DNA of 64,000 nt. Origin: Strix aluco. Taxonomy: Eukaryota > Chordata > Aves > Strigiformes > Strigidae. Positions 25,927 to 40,480 of the stretch are shown in pieces. A program made the translations under genes and the position numbers. Under the pieces are notes generated by a model, which did no database searches, was not told the origin of the DNA, and saw only the letters and a list, made by a program, of their open reading frames with translations. Numbering within the stretch: the first letter of the stretch is position 1; every line of letters starts with the position of its first letter. Location: the NCBI RefSeq assembly GCF_031877795.1, contig NC_133971.1, forward strand, positions 1,040,501 through 1,104,500, read 5' to 3'.

Positions 25927-26699
25927 CACAGAGTCACAGACTGGTTTGGGTTGGGAGGGACCTTAAAGATCATCCAGTCCCACCCCCCTGCCCCAGGCAG
26001 GGCCACCTTCCACTAGCCCAGGTTGCCCAAAGCCCCGTCCAACCTGGCCTTGAACCCTTCCAGGGAGGGGGCAGCCACAGCTTCTCTGGGCAACCTGTGC
26101 CAGGGCCTCACCACCCTCACAGGGAACAATTTCTGCCTGATAGCTCATCTAAATCTCCCTTATCAGTTTAAACCCATTTCCCCTCATCCTATCCCCACAC
26201 CCCTGATGACGAGTCCCTCCCCCCTTTCCTGTAGCCCCTTTCAGTCCTGGGAGGCCGCTCTAAGGTCTCCCCGGAGCCTTCTCTTCTCCAGCTGAACCCC
26301 CCAACTCTCTCAGCCTGTCCTCACAGGGGGGTGCTCCAGCCCCCCGAGCATCTTCGTGGCCTCCTCTGGCCCCGCTCGAGCAGGTCCGTGTCCTTCTGCT
26401 GTTGGTGCCCCCAGAGCTGGACCCAGCACTGCAGGGGGGTCTCCCAGAGCGGAGCAGAGGGGGAGAATCCCCCCCTCGCCCTGCTGCCCACACTGCTCTG
26501 GGTGCAGCCCAGCACACGGGTGGCTTTCTGGGCTGCCAGCGCACGTTGCTGGCTCACAGGCAGTTTTCCACCCCCCAACCCCCCCAAGTCCTTCTCCTGG
26601 GGGCTGCTCTCCAGCCACTCCTCGCCCAGCCTGGGTTTGTGCTGGGGATTGCCCCGACCCACGGGCAGGACCTTGCCCTTGGCCTTGCACATGAATTTA
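25927..26699 (-). mobile_element. CR1 LINE 3' fragment, the longest copy in the window
   Basis: About 770 bp in reverse orientation. The plus strand starts CACAGAGTCACAGACTGGTT and continues past the 3' region into ORF2-derived sequence (CCAGAGCTGGACCCAGCACT, GTGCAGCCCAGCACACGGGT, GGCCTTGCACATGAATTT). Six overlapping ORFs of 89-136 codons across it are GC-rich shadows of the degraded reverse transcriptase region. It shares long stretches with the copy at 6549. Confidence 0.93.
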
Positions 26700-29600
26700 G
26701 CTAACACCAAACCTCCTTTCCGCTTAGCACATGCAAATTGAGAATGAAAATTCATGTGAACACCTGCATGTCCAAACTGATAGTGAGCTTCAGGTTTTCT
26801 TTCAGTGCTGAGTCTCATGAAAAATATGGTGAGCACTGCAAGGTGACACAGGCTCCAGGGAGGTGATATTCATCCTCAACATTTACTGCTTTCCAAATTC
26901 AGATGATGGTGCTGGTTTCTGGGGTGCTGAGCCAGTACGGTGCCAGGAACTGCAAGGCCATACAACCAACAGAGGGGAAAGCCACCACCGCACTGCTCTT
27001 CTGTGCTTTCCTGGGCCAAAATGCAGCTACAGAATTATGCAACTTTTCATGGAGATATCTGTGCCAGGTAAGCATGCAATTTTCCCTGGATATTTGCTAT
27101 GCACTATAATAAAAATTATACTTTTTACTTGAATGGGGACATATATATGTGTCCTGGATGTTAATTGAAATTAAGGACATTTGTGAGCAGAGGTAATATC
27201 TCCTATTAAACTCACATATATACATTAAAAAATCAGAAAAGCCTTCCAGGTGCTGTGGCCTGCTTCTGTGTGACTAAAAGCTTTAGTAGTTTTCCCACTA
27301 CAGTGGCTGGCTTAATCAAAAGGTATTGCCTTTGCCTGTAATCTCTGCGCTGTCTGGGTCCTTAGTCAACCACAGCCTCAGCAAAAATTCACTGTAATCT
27401 GAAGAGTTAAATTAATTGTAACTTTTTTTTATGTATATATAACACACATTTTACTGTAACTTTCATGTAGGATAATTATTTCTGCACTAGTTTTTCCTTC
27501 CTAAACCTTGGCTTTCTAACTACTACAGTTTGCAACAACAAACCACGCTTCTCAAACACCTCTTTTGGCAGAACAATCCCATCATTCCAGCACCACAGCC
27601 AGTGCTGGTGAGGGAACTCTCTTCATCTCATGGAAGAAGAGTCATTCACGGGCTAGTCAGGACATCTGCATCGACTTCCCAGCTTGTCTACACCGGTCTG
27701 TAGGACCGGCTCTCCCACGGCACTGCCCGCAAAGGGCAGCCTCCCCCCGCACATCCCCTCTCCCCACACACGACCAGAGGCCCAAGCAGCTCTCCAGCAA
27801 CTTTATTTCCATTCCCCATCCTCTGCTTCTTCCAGTAACCTTCGAAAGCAGCTGCCAAGCCAAGTGGGCAGAACGATGGGACACCTGGGAATCGGTGAGC
27901 ACTGACTCTGACAGCCCCTGTTTGTACCATCAGCAGGGAACAATGTGAATTATTTCCCCTAATCACACGGGAAAGCGCAGGTGTGAACTTCAGAGCTGAT
28001 TTCATTCCAAAATTAAGCACCAGATGAGGAACTGCACAAGCTATTGAAAAGGGCTTCAACAGTGAAAGGTGGTTTAAAATGGTTTTCCTACCAACTAGAT
28101 GCTTTTCCCTGCCTGGTGTGGTCTCCTATCCTGCCAAGACTGCTCTCACCAAAGTATGAGCTCCATGAACTTCTCAACCCCGACTTTATAACACTTTTTA
28201 CATCAAAGGTGTCCTTTATTTCACAGGCAAAACTAAATTAAGTCAAGGGAACGCTGCAGGACAAGGCACCAAATGCAGAAGGAAAACGTACAGCATCCAG
28301 GTTTACAGCTAATATTGTCTAATTAAGGTTTGCAGAGCAGCTACATCAGGTCAAGGCTCAAGCTGCAGTTCAAACCACTGCAGTCATAGCTTTCACCTGT
28401 CTTTCCTGAAAAGATGGCTCCATGACAGGATAAACATAACTTGTTTATTCTGTTCAAGCTGCTTGTGAAAGCAGCTTACAGAGCCCGAACGTCTCACAGA
28501 GTCATCATGAAAATTTTCAATCCAAAGCACAAAATACATTTCTCTGTTCTTTGCCTGGCTGATCAATGATGGGGAAACAGATGGTGTTTGCTCATTTGTC
28601 AAATTAAACTAAACCCCCAAAACTATCACCAACAAAACACTCCTCCTGGATGACTTGGAGGGTTGATCTTAATGTCGCTCTCATCAACACATCTCTCTGG
28701 GAAGCTCTAAGTACCCAGACACTCACTTTTTGGTCTCTTGCCCACAACTTCTCATTCCTTCTGTCCCTTCATTGTCCCCTACGTGCCGCCTCCGTCTCAC
28801 TGCCTGAAGTTAACCTCTCCTCGTCTCCCTCCTTCTCTCGCTATTTGTCTCTGATTGCCAACAGTCACTTCCCAACTTTCCTGAGCCCCAGCAGCGTTCC
28901 CTGGATGGGTCTCGGTCCCCCACCCTGCTTCAGCCTCCTTGCTCCCCAAAGCGCCTTTCGCTGCACTTCAAAGCTCAGACAAATAAAACAGAATAGTGCA
29001 TAAATTTTTTTTAAAGGTAGCAACTTTAACACCCTGTAGGTTTTGTTCTTTGCCATCAAAAAAATAAAAAACAAAGAAAAAAAGGAAACCTAACAGCCAG
29101 CCAACTCTGTTTCAAGCCAACTCCTTTGTTCACAGCCACCTGAGTTAATAACCCTCTGTTCCTTCTGTGACCATCGACAAGAAAATTGAGGAGAAAGACA
29201 ACTAACTGACAAACTTTAGATATTAAATAAACACATTCTCCCTGAGAATAAGAACATGTTTAAAGTAAAACACCTTAAAAGCTTGCAGACAGTTATTATG
29301 CTTGAGAAGTACTGAAGGGACTTATCTAAGCCTGGACATGCAGTTCCACTGATTTCATATGATTAACAGTAAACGTATGATTAAACACTTTGCTGGATTT
29401 TAGCCAGATAATTAAATTCTGCGAAAGCCTGAGCACGCTTCCACTAATACGAATATGTTCATGAAACTTTCAAGGCTTCCTATTACTAACATTCTGCTAA
29501 ATGTCATACAGGCAACAGCATATTACTCGTAATTGGTACTTTTGTAAACTGAACTGCATCTTTATTACCTTAAGTAATAGTAATTTTCTACTAATGCAGT

Positions 29601-29956
29601 ACTTAAAAAAAAGCAATAAAAACACTATCTAAGCAATCACACGAGGCAGCGCAGGTATATCTGAAGATCTTACAGTACTTTTCTTTTACATGATCCACGT
29701 CTGTCAATAGGACAAGACATCCACCCTTAAATTTCATCGGAGGTGCAGGTAGCTGGGTGGGGAGGGAGGGAAGGGAAGGTTTTCTCCACCCCTCTCTGCA
29801 CCACCCAAAGGGATGCGTGCTCCAGGCCCCTCGAGTGTCACCTGCCTCACCTTCCTGCCCTGTGGCTGCAAGAGGAGAAGGCTATGTGTCCCTTGAAAAA
29901 ACAAACAAAAAACACCCACAGAACTGGTCAGTACATAACAGCATTTTCTAGCAGAT

Positions 29957-29983
29957 GAAGGAGGAGGAGGAGGAGGAGGAGGA
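29957..29983. repeat. GGA trinucleotide repeat
   Basis: An uninterrupted (GGA)n of about nine units, followed by a purine-rich tail. It gives a poly-Pro ORF on the minus strand that is not considered a gene. Confidence 0.9.
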
Positions 29984-31331
29984 ATAGGGGAAGGGGGAGG
30001 AAAGCATTTCCATGCTGTAGTTCTTATAAAATACAAAACTGAATCAGGTCAGGTCAACCGCACTTTGGAGGTGCCACTTCTCCTTGTCAACCATGGAAAC
30101 AATGTAAGGAGGCTTGATCAGAGGTGGGCATCTAGATTTAAATGCGGTGAAACAAACTGATTGTGTGCTTTGTTTTTTTCATTGATTGTCATCAATCAGG
30201 CACAGACGTTTTCCTCTGATACCTCCCTACGCCTCACTACCATTAAATACATTTATATGAACAATGCTGTTGACACAGACCTACTTACCCTTCACATTCC
30301 TCAAAAACAAGACAACCCACTGCACGCACAAGAGAAACTTACAGGCGAAGACCAGGTGAATTCAAACTGAACCTGATTATGACCGGAGTTTGCCAACAGC
30401 CAGCAAATCACCCGAAAACGCACCCCAAAGAATTGCAGCCATGCAAGAGGATGCGTTCATGGGGTATCTCTGCTCTCTGGACCCCACGGGCAGGGCAGGG
30501 GAACCCACCGTGTCCCGGCGCCCAGCCCAAGCAGAGCTCTGATGGGTTATTGGGGCAAAGCAGTTTTTATACAGTGAACGCACACAGAGAAACCTAACTT
30601 TTGGCTCTAAACAGAAAGCACACTTTTTCAAAGGAATGTATAAAAATGCATTTACAATACATAAAAACAAACAAAATGGGCGACTATGTTACATATCAGG
30701 TTTTTATATCCAACAGCTTCTCCTTTATCCAAGAGAATCAGCAAGAACAAGCTATACATGACAAATGCTTGCCACATTATTTGATGAACTGCCAAAAGGA
30801 CCTCAGTGAGGAAAAGGAAAATAAATCTTCTACGGACTCATGGTAGCAATACACAGATAGGCATAAAGAACATCACTAAAATATGCTCAAGTTTTGTATG
30901 TCTCTTTGTGGCACCTAAACATCCAGAGATAGCTCGCATATCTATAAAGTTAAAAATTTCCATGTCATTTATGCTGAAGGCGTTATAAGTATAAACTGTT
31001 AAGTATATAAACATAACCTTTATACCTGACCATTTACCTTAAACTATGTAATGTGTTTTATAAGCAGTGACATACTATATCCCCTCCTAAAAATTAAAAC
31101 AGTTCTAGCAAAATTAGCATATATATAAAATATCAGGTATTATGAAGCACTCTGCTGTAAATAAGTCTTTTTGAAATGCAAGTGCAAAAACCAAAAATCA
31201 TTGGCACAAGATCAGTCACATTTCTGACAATGCAGTTTCTTATCTTGCTCAATTCTACGTGTTTCAGTGCTTTAACATAACATTAACACTAGAGTTTAAT
31301 CTGGAGACAATCTTCACGGCCACAGTACATT

Positions 31332-31337
31332 TTTATT
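31332..31337 (-). promoter_or_regulatory. Polyadenylation signal for RFESD
   Basis: AATAAA on the minus strand, about 58 bases after the RFESD stop codon. It is the nearest canonical signal. It is placed by position and motif only. Confidence 0.6.
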
Positions 31338-31394
31338 TCACAACAATGGTTCTTCAGTGGGGCATTCACCAGGATTCTGCTTTCTGGGCATGAC

Positions 31395-33093
<1,699 letters not shown>

Positions 33094-33828
33094 CGCCTCT
33101 CCCGGCTGCGCCTATCGCAACTGTCCTGCCCGGCCCGCCGATGTCATGACGCGCGTCGCAGCCCCTCTTTACGTGCAAGCAGGCAGCAGGGCCGGCCCAT
33201 ACAGCACCAGAGGCAGGATGTATGGAGGCTCCGTGCGGCAGCAGCCAGCTCTGCCAGGGCTGATAAGGAGCCGGGACGTGCTGGGGCTGGCCTGATAACG
33301 GGAGAAGAGAGCCCCAGGTTCCTCCCGCCACCGTCCTCCCCGTCAGCCCCGAGCGGGACGCGCCGAACCGAAATGCTGCTCAGAGCCCGCATTACGTTAC
33401 GGGTTTATTCAGGACCAGCAAACACGTGTTTCCCAGAAAAATGTTACACTGGGAAGGCTGGTATAAGCAATGGTGTGGCCTTTTTAAGGCCAGTTGTTTT
33501 CTGATTTGCACATGAGCAACCATAAGGACTGGCTCTCTGCCTTCCAGTTTACAGGAACTTCCACCCAGTCTTACCCAGAAAGTGAAACGTCACTGCCAGA
33601 CTCACAGGACGATCCAATAAGGCGTCACACTTATATTCTTTAGAAATAGTTAGTAGGTGGTTAGCGGTTAGCAGCAAATTCACCACAAGAACCAGAGCAG
33701 GAAATCCCCAATTTTTCACTATCACCTTTTGGCTGACTCTGCCTGTAGACGTTCCAAATTGGCCAAAATCTTAAAATTCAGAAGCCTGTAGTTAGAAACA
33801 CTCTTACGGAGACACCTCTAAAAAATTG

Positions 33829-33932
33829 TGTATCTATATCCAGACACATATAGAAATAGAGACACACACATACATATCTACACACACCAACAGACACACA
33901 CAGACGTATATATGTGTATATGTATGTATATC
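33829..33932. repeat. CA/TA microsatellite
   Basis: Degenerate ACACAC and TATATG units over about 100 bp. It supplies the His/Thr/Tyr-rich start of a 131-codon plus-strand ORF, which is therefore not called as a gene. Confidence 0.9.
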
Positions 33933-35199
33933 CAAACCAGTATTAAAATAACACTTGGCACCAAACCTCCAGCTCATTTACTGATGACATTTCCACAGTC
34001 AGCCCGGATTTCGTACACGGAAATTATCCAGGCACCCCAGCCTGCAACCTTGCTCAGACTGCCAGTGTCTTGTGGACCCTACGTGGCCCAACTGGTGCAA
34101 TCAGTAGCCAACGGCTTCATTTCAGAGTCAAGGCTTGCTTATCTACAACCGACTGCAGATTCAGAACTGCCTGGGCACATCTTCCAGAAGAAAGCCCTTG
34201 AGGCAATGTATGCTTGTCGATAAGTTTAACCGAGTTTGTTAAACACGTGGCGGCAAAAGACTTTCTTCCCTTAGAAAAGGAGTGCAGTTAAGGACTCCTT
34301 ATCACCAAAGACCTGTAACTAGGCTGCTGTGGGCCACCTTCTCCTCCATGAAGTGGACGTGGACCTGCAAAGTACGAATAGAACGTGAGTGAACTCAACC
34401 TAGAGCAGTCCAGGAGGCAGGGAAAGCTCAAACGGAGGTGGCAGTTTCTCACCTAGAGGAGTCCTCTGAGTTTGGGACAGAAGCCAGCATAAGGGAAGGG
34501 CAATGGACACCCATGGTGAGGTTGCTTTCACCCAATCACCTTCTCCTCTGGAACCAGATGAACAAAGACCTGCTTTCTCCTCCCTTTCTTTAAACAGGAC
34601 GGACATGGGCGTTAGGCACAGATGAGGAGGTAGGTGAGCATCACTTATCAAAAGCACACTAAAATGGCAATTTTTCTGCCTGCCATCTCACAGCCCCTTG
34701 GAAAGCACACTCTCTGTCATACTTTAAGGTGAAATAACCCAATTTGCTTGTGTTAAAGCACAGGATGACTGTGTTAAAACCATCCATTCGAACAGGATAT
34801 GGAGTACAACAGCCCACAGAACCCCTCCGGGTCCCACGACAGAATCCTGAGCTACCAACAGGCCACCAGAGCGGCACCTACCAATGCAGGTACAAACATT
34901 TCAATCAAAAAAGAGAAAAGGCTGTTTCCCCCGAAACACACACTCTTTAAGCTGATTTTCTACTAGATTTTTTCCAAATGTTTTCTTCAGAGTTTGGCTG
35001 CTTTGATGTTTTCTGAGTCACTCCACACCGCGCTGGATGGAGGCATCTGTGCAGCCAGGTGCTATCTGGTGAGAGCGACGAGGGATTTGGGAGCTGCAAA
35101 AGGATTTGTTTTCCAGCTGGAAATACAGCTGGGTTTATATGTTGCAGTATCACGGCAGTTTCCTGCTCTAACTCCTTTTCCTCCCTTTGGGGACAGGGA

Positions 35200-35760
35200 A
35201 AAATATCACAAAACACCAGGCATGGGCCCAACGTGCCCCAGAGACAGGGGTGTCGGGGTGGGGAGCTGTCGGGGGGGCTGCCCCGGGTGCCACCAGCTCC
35301 TGTGGGGAGACCAGAGTAAGCAGCAACATGATTCCCCCCCCAGCCCCTCGCCCCCCAGATTCCCCCACTCCTCCCCTGTTTGCCCTGGCTGTCCTGCAGA
35401 GGATGCTCTGCTGCAGGGATTGGTCCTGGGGGTGCAGGGGATGAGGACCACTGCGGGGAAATGCCGCCAGTGGCAGGGGGCACAGCCCAAGCCCGTAGCA
35501 GGTGACAGCGAGCCCCTATATTGTGGCTCTGGGGAGAGCCACGCCGCCACCATGGGGGGAGCTCGGGGTCCCAAGCGTCGGTGGCGATGGAGGAGGATCC
35601 CCCTTCCCCGGTGGCTTCAACCTCTCCGCCTCCGTCCCTCAACCCTTATGCCTGCCTCCTCCTCCTCTGCCACGCTGGCACCCCTGGCACCCCCAGAATC
35701 CCAGGCACCCCCGTCCCACCTGTCCTGAGGCTGGCCACGCATCCTGAGGAGGGGAAACGG
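35200..35760. other. GC-rich patch with long ORFs on both strands, not recognised as a gene
   Basis: About 560 bp of G- and C-rich sequence. A plus-strand ORF of 244 codons (34994-35728) and a minus-strand ORF of 231 codons (35642-34947) overlap, the usual sign of composition. The plus strand holds a textbook Kozak context, GCCGCCACCATGG, at about 35544, opening the last 58 codons of the 244-codon frame. The proteins are Pro/Ser/Gly-rich with no domain. It could be a CpG-poor regulatory patch, an unrecognised exon or decayed sequence. Confidence 0.4.
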
Positions 35761-35818
35761 GAGGGGACTGAGCTGCCCATGGTCTTTTACCTTCTATCAA
35801 CTTGGAGTATATCTTTTT

Positions 35819-35833
35819 AAAAAAAAAAAAAAA
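35819..35833. repeat. Poly(A) run
   Basis: A 15-base A run followed by GAAAAATTTTTTTGGGG. No target-site duplication or retrocopy was recognised upstream. Confidence 0.85.
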
Positions 35834-36045
35834 GAAAAATTTTTTTGGGGTGTGTTTCTGTGTCAAACACATGGCCAGGAGGGCAAAAGCTGCAAGGTGG
35901 CTGTTGCAATGCAGAGTGCCTGAACATCGTTTCCCTTCAGAGCCCAACTATGTCCTTACAAAGATGAGTATTTTGGTCGTATTTTATGGATTTCGTGATA
36001 CCTCATTCAGAAATAAAATCAGTCAGTCCAAGAAATTACTCTTCC

Positions 36046-36063
36046 TTTTTTTTTTTTTTTTTT
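36046..36063. repeat. Poly(T) run
   Basis: Eighteen T residues. No associated retrotransposed gene was recognised on the minus strand. Confidence 0.9.
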
Positions 36064-39000
36064 GTCATTGCTGTTATTGTTTGAATTCACTAGGAAAGTA
36101 TGGATGCCACTGTTTAATTTCAGGTGGGCTAGCGTACTTCTTGCGTTAATGAATTATTAGTTAATTAATTAGCTGTGCAGACGGAGCAGGGGGCTGTAAC
36201 AGCATGCTGCAATGGGATGTATGTGTATAAGATGCACCCCTGCTTGTGGCAAAAGCCTTCTAAAAATTGTTCTATTTATTCCTGCCTGGCACGTTCCAAG
36301 CAGGGAAGGACACCGCTGCGAGGCTGCACCCCTTCCAGTTAGCTCTGGTTGTAGTCACAAGATTTCCATTACACCCACACCGCCAGCTATTTTTTGTCAC
36401 GTCAACATCCCAAATTAAGCCGATCCCACGTTTTTCTGCGACGTGAGCGCTCTATTTCTGTAGGGCTGGGCAGGAACCACGTGCAGTTCACAGCAGGTAG
36501 CAGAGGCGTGTCGGTACCCTGCGAAAGGGATTGAAGCAGAGCAGGTAGCGGCAAGGGCTCTGTGCCGGCGGACGGGAGCGGGGTTTGATGCGTTCACAGG
36601 ACGTGATGGATTCCCTGTCCAAAAGTCTGAAAGAGTCTGAAAGGCTGAACACAAACCAAAAAGCATCTTTTCTCGGCGTCTGCTCTGGTCCGTGGGCATC
36701 ACATCTCATATCAAAGCTCTCTTGGTGTGCCCGGTGAAGGCACCAGATGCTGACAGGCAGCCGTAGCCTCTCCGCCTCAACAATCTTCCCCCCAAAAAAT
36801 TGACTTTTCTCAGAAGGGGACGCTACTCCGAAACCAGTGACCTCGTGCGATGTTTTTACAGAACCCCATTCCAAGAATTCGCAGCTACTCGTAATTACTG
36901 CTGCTAAGGGTCGTTGTAAAGGTGGGTAAAGCTGAAACTGCTGTGTAAATGGGACTGAACTCTGTTCAGTATGAAATAAACAGTGGTGGAGCCTAAATCC
37001 CCACCCAGCACGCAGAAAGGGGCTGTAAAGAGCATCCAGGGGGCATTTGTTCCTGCCCCCTCATCTACTGCAGGTTCACACATACCTTGGCAATTCTTGA
37101 CAAGTATTTTTGACTTTTAATAAATTCCAGTGACAGAGTTTAGACCACTCGACAGGCTGTTTTAAAGTGTAACCACTTAAGAGTTCTTCTCTTTTTATCT
37201 TCCAAGCAGCTCAGAAAAACAGCCCTGTCTGAAAAACAGACAGTTTTTTTTTTCCACTCTCAGCGGCCGCATTTGCTGTGCTCTCACATTCACAGCTGAG
37301 GACTTGTCAACATTTCTCTGATGGCTGAAACATATCTAGTATGATTCACAAGTCCCTTCTTTATATTAATTTCCTCCAGATTCTCTCATCTCTTTACGCC
37401 ATTCCTAAAAGACAAAGCCACAGAGCAGAGACAATCACCTGAGGATTCGCTAGTGTTAAGAATAAAATAATTGCCTCTTGTGGCTTACACACAACACTCC
37501 TTTAAATCACCCTCGAATGTCACTCACTTCCTTCGCCACCACATCATGCTGTTGATTCATACTCTGCTTCTGGTTCTGTAAAACCTCCAGCTGTGCAGGG
37601 CTTTTTTCTTTTCCCCCCCAGCAAAAGTGCAGCCCACACAGCTGGCTGTTCACCGTTTTAGTATCCTCCCCTTTCCCTTTTGTTTTGACCTTTAACTAAT
37701 CCATGATGAATTTTGCCTGATTGATTTAAAATAATTTCTCCAGCTAATCAAGAAAACTTGGAGTTTTAGCCTATCCACAGAAGAGCCAATAGCTCTCCCA
37801 GGGTGCATTTTCTCATGTTTAATAAGAGTGCCTACTCTTGCATTCAAAGTACTTACCAAAAAAGTACCAAACAGTACTACATCCAATTCTTGCAGAATTT
37901 ATTTGATCAGCCTTCCTGCTTTTCAATTTTCGGTATCTATTAGAGTATGATTTTAGCCAGCTGTAAACCTAACTAACAGGAATTTTAGCTAGATTCAATT
38001 TCCATAGCTTGCTTAAAATAAGATCAAATAGGCCATTTCCCAGGTGTATTCAAAGTCTGGATTTCCCCACTGGTTTTTTCCTTACTGACTAGGCTAGTTA
38101 TCCTGACAAAGGCAGCAGATGATTATTTCAATGTGATTTGTCGGCAAATTCACAGTGGCAGTCTCTTACCTCTCCAGTGACCCCTAGGACCTTGTATTTA
38201 CAAAAATAGCTCCCATTTTTGTTCATCAGGACAGTGGTACCTCTCCTGCCTTTGCAGGCACCTGAAGATAGGAAGAAAGGTTCAGAAGCTGATCAAGCCA
38301 ATGCCCTTGGTAGTCCCAGATAAATCCCAAGAGGGTGGGTTGACCTGGCTGCATCTAATCAATACGCTCGAACCTGCTGACATTCCGGCCCACCCCCCCT
38401 TTTCCCTTTTGCTCCCCAACGTCTCTTCAGAGTTAATGCTGCCTAACTTGTGCAGCATGTCTGAACAACAGATTTGTTTTCCCCTGTTAGCCGGCCAACC
38501 TTGGACGTTGCAAACCTCATTTGATTCATGTTACAATAATGCAGATGCATTAGCATAACGAACACAGAGTAACTGAATATCACCACATCCTTAATGCATG
38601 GTTTGGACTTAAATTAGCTCAGTTCTGTACCAACACAGGTAGATTGTTCACTGCAAATGGAGGCAGGAAGGGGGCATGAGGGAGCTTTTGCCTTCTAACT
38701 CTTCAGAACAAAGGTTCACACGCAAATAATAAATAACTTGCAAAAGTCCAAGTTCTGCTTTTAACAAAGAAGTCACTGCTTTCTTTTTAAATAAGCATTT
38801 TAAGATGATCAGACACAAAAAGAAGCACTAGACTAGACATACTGACTTAGGATCTGATCACAGCCTGCTACTGGGTGGCTCACACGCCACAAAACCCCCT
38901 TGCAAGGGAGCATCCCTGCCTCCTGACACTGCTGCTCCACCTTGTGAGCTGGCACATTCCTGGGCTCTCCTGCATCATCTGGAAACCTGCCCCGGACAGC

Positions 39001-40470
39001 CTGTCATACAAGAACTTGTTGCAAGGAATTACGGTGAGAAGTTTGTTTCTCCAATTTGTTTTTCCATTTCACGGAGTGGCACAAACTGCACTTTTGTAAG
39101 CCCAACACTTCAGAAGTACATCCTAAAAGCTCCCCCCTTTAAAGAAAGAACTGTCCACAGAACTGACAAAATACAATTTTCCTTAGTGATTTCTTTAAAT
39201 ATTTTCCAGTAATTTCTTTAAACATTTGGTCCTTAAAAAAAAAAAAAGCACACACACAAAACACATACAGTTCACAGTAATTTTATTTCATTGTTTTTAC
39301 TGTATTTTACTGTATTTTAATGGACTGCATTCTGTCCAGACCTCTGGAAAGTGATCAATTTGTTTATTCTTTTCCCTCCTGAACACGCCTTCATATGGAT
39401 ATATTTATTTTTTCTACTTATGTAGCCAGTTTACATTACACTTCTAAGACATGTTTTTTGTTTAAATAATTTAATCAGTGTCTGAACTCATTTTAGGAAG
39501 AATGATAATGGCATGCGCTACAGTGCTTGAAGGTTTTTTTAACTATTAATTTGTTCCTTGCCTAGCAGTAAGTAGTACAAGGTTAGCCTTAATGTTCTGT
39601 GAACAAAAAGATATAAACCAGCTAAAGCATTCATAAATATAAACCTAATTCTAGAGTGGCAAATTGGTTACGAAATGCATGAGTGCTTAGCCATCAGAAA
39701 ATACACGTATTTTCCATGTTTAGTTTTACTAGCTTACTGCTGAGTATTTCATTACAGATTCCAGAAAGCATTTAGGTACAAAGTATAATATCATCCTGAT
39801 TTGTTATATAGCAGCAACAATTGTGATCAAGAATAAGCAAACATTAGTGCTGCTACAATTATGTTTTTTCTTAAGCAGAAGAATCACTAGCTAAATCTTA
39901 CCTTCTTCCAAACCTGCTTTGTTTTTTTGTCACATCCCTGGAAAAATGTGAAATAGTACTTTTACATTAACCTCTTCTGCAAGCTTCAATTGCATCTCCT
40001 CTGTGTACCCCACAGGTTTCAGTTCTCCACTTGCTGATGCACGTTAAAACATTTACCTGCAGAATCTAACTGCACAATGAAGATTTATTCAAGCAGTTTT
40101 CATCTTATGCTATGCAAATCACACTACCACTTTTCAGAAAACTGCTCTACTCACAGTTGGGTCAGAGGGGTTTATTTAGGTTTTGTTTGTTTGGTTTTTT
40201 TTTTTCATTTCCAATAGTGACCAGAGACCAGATTCCTCTTCACTTGCACACATGTTCAATTAGTAGCCTATCCAGATTATTAAATTTTAAAGAGCACAGA
40301 GTGGTAAGTACCAGTTCCAAAAGCAAAATTAGAAGGCAGATCTTGAAAAGATGGTGAGTCAATCATGTATAAAACAGGAATGCTGAATAAACTACATCTA
40401 CGTTCGGGCCAATACTAGTTGTTAACTTATTGATTATATTTTAACCACTATAGCTTCTCCAAGGTGAATG

Positions 40471-40480
40471 TTTATTTATT
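40471..40480 (-). promoter_or_regulatory. Candidate ARSK polyadenylation signals
   Basis: Two overlapping AATAAA motifs on the minus strand, about 440 bases after the ARSK stop. Another AATAAA overlaps the stop codon region and is too close to serve; one more lies near 39282. Which is used cannot be told from sequence alone. Confidence 0.4.

Larger units (their letters stand above)
11700..31331. other. Intergenic region between RHOBTB3 and RFESD
   Basis: About 19.6 kb with no exon I can recognise. It contains three CR1 copies (about 14.6, 16.1 and 25.9 kb), a poly(C)-poly(A) junction, AC/AT microsatellites and a GGA repeat. SPATA9 lies here in human on the strand opposite RHOBTB3, but none of its conserved segments was found by reading. 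Small exons could have been missed. The ORFs in this span are short, lack domains and often lie in simple or CR1 sequence. Confidence 0.6.
33400..40470. other. Intergenic region between RFESD and ARSK
   Basis: About 7 kb with no gene recognised. It includes a CA/TA microsatellite at 33829-33932, a GC-rich patch at 35200-35760, poly(A) at 35819-35833 and poly(T) at 36046-36063. In human the intronless receptor gene GPR150 lies between ARSK and RFESD. Nothing with seven hydrophobic segments is present on either strand here. Confidence 0.6.

Noticed and set aside
26310-26836. ORFs of 126, 136 and 171 codons on both strands
   Set aside because: Entirely or mostly within the CR1 copy at 25927-26699 and mutually overlapping.
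29734-30036. 100-codon minus ORF with a poly-Pro stretch
   Set aside because: The Pro run is the GGA microsatellite read on the other strand; no supporting domain.
33945-34223. Plus-strand ORF tail after the CA/TA microsatellite
   Set aside because: No family recognised, no splice support, and the start comes from the repeat.
34947-35728. 231-codon minus and 244-codon plus ORFs considered as GPR150
   Set aside because: Neither has seven hydrophobic segments or any GPCR motif; both are low-complexity Pro/Gly/Ser-rich.
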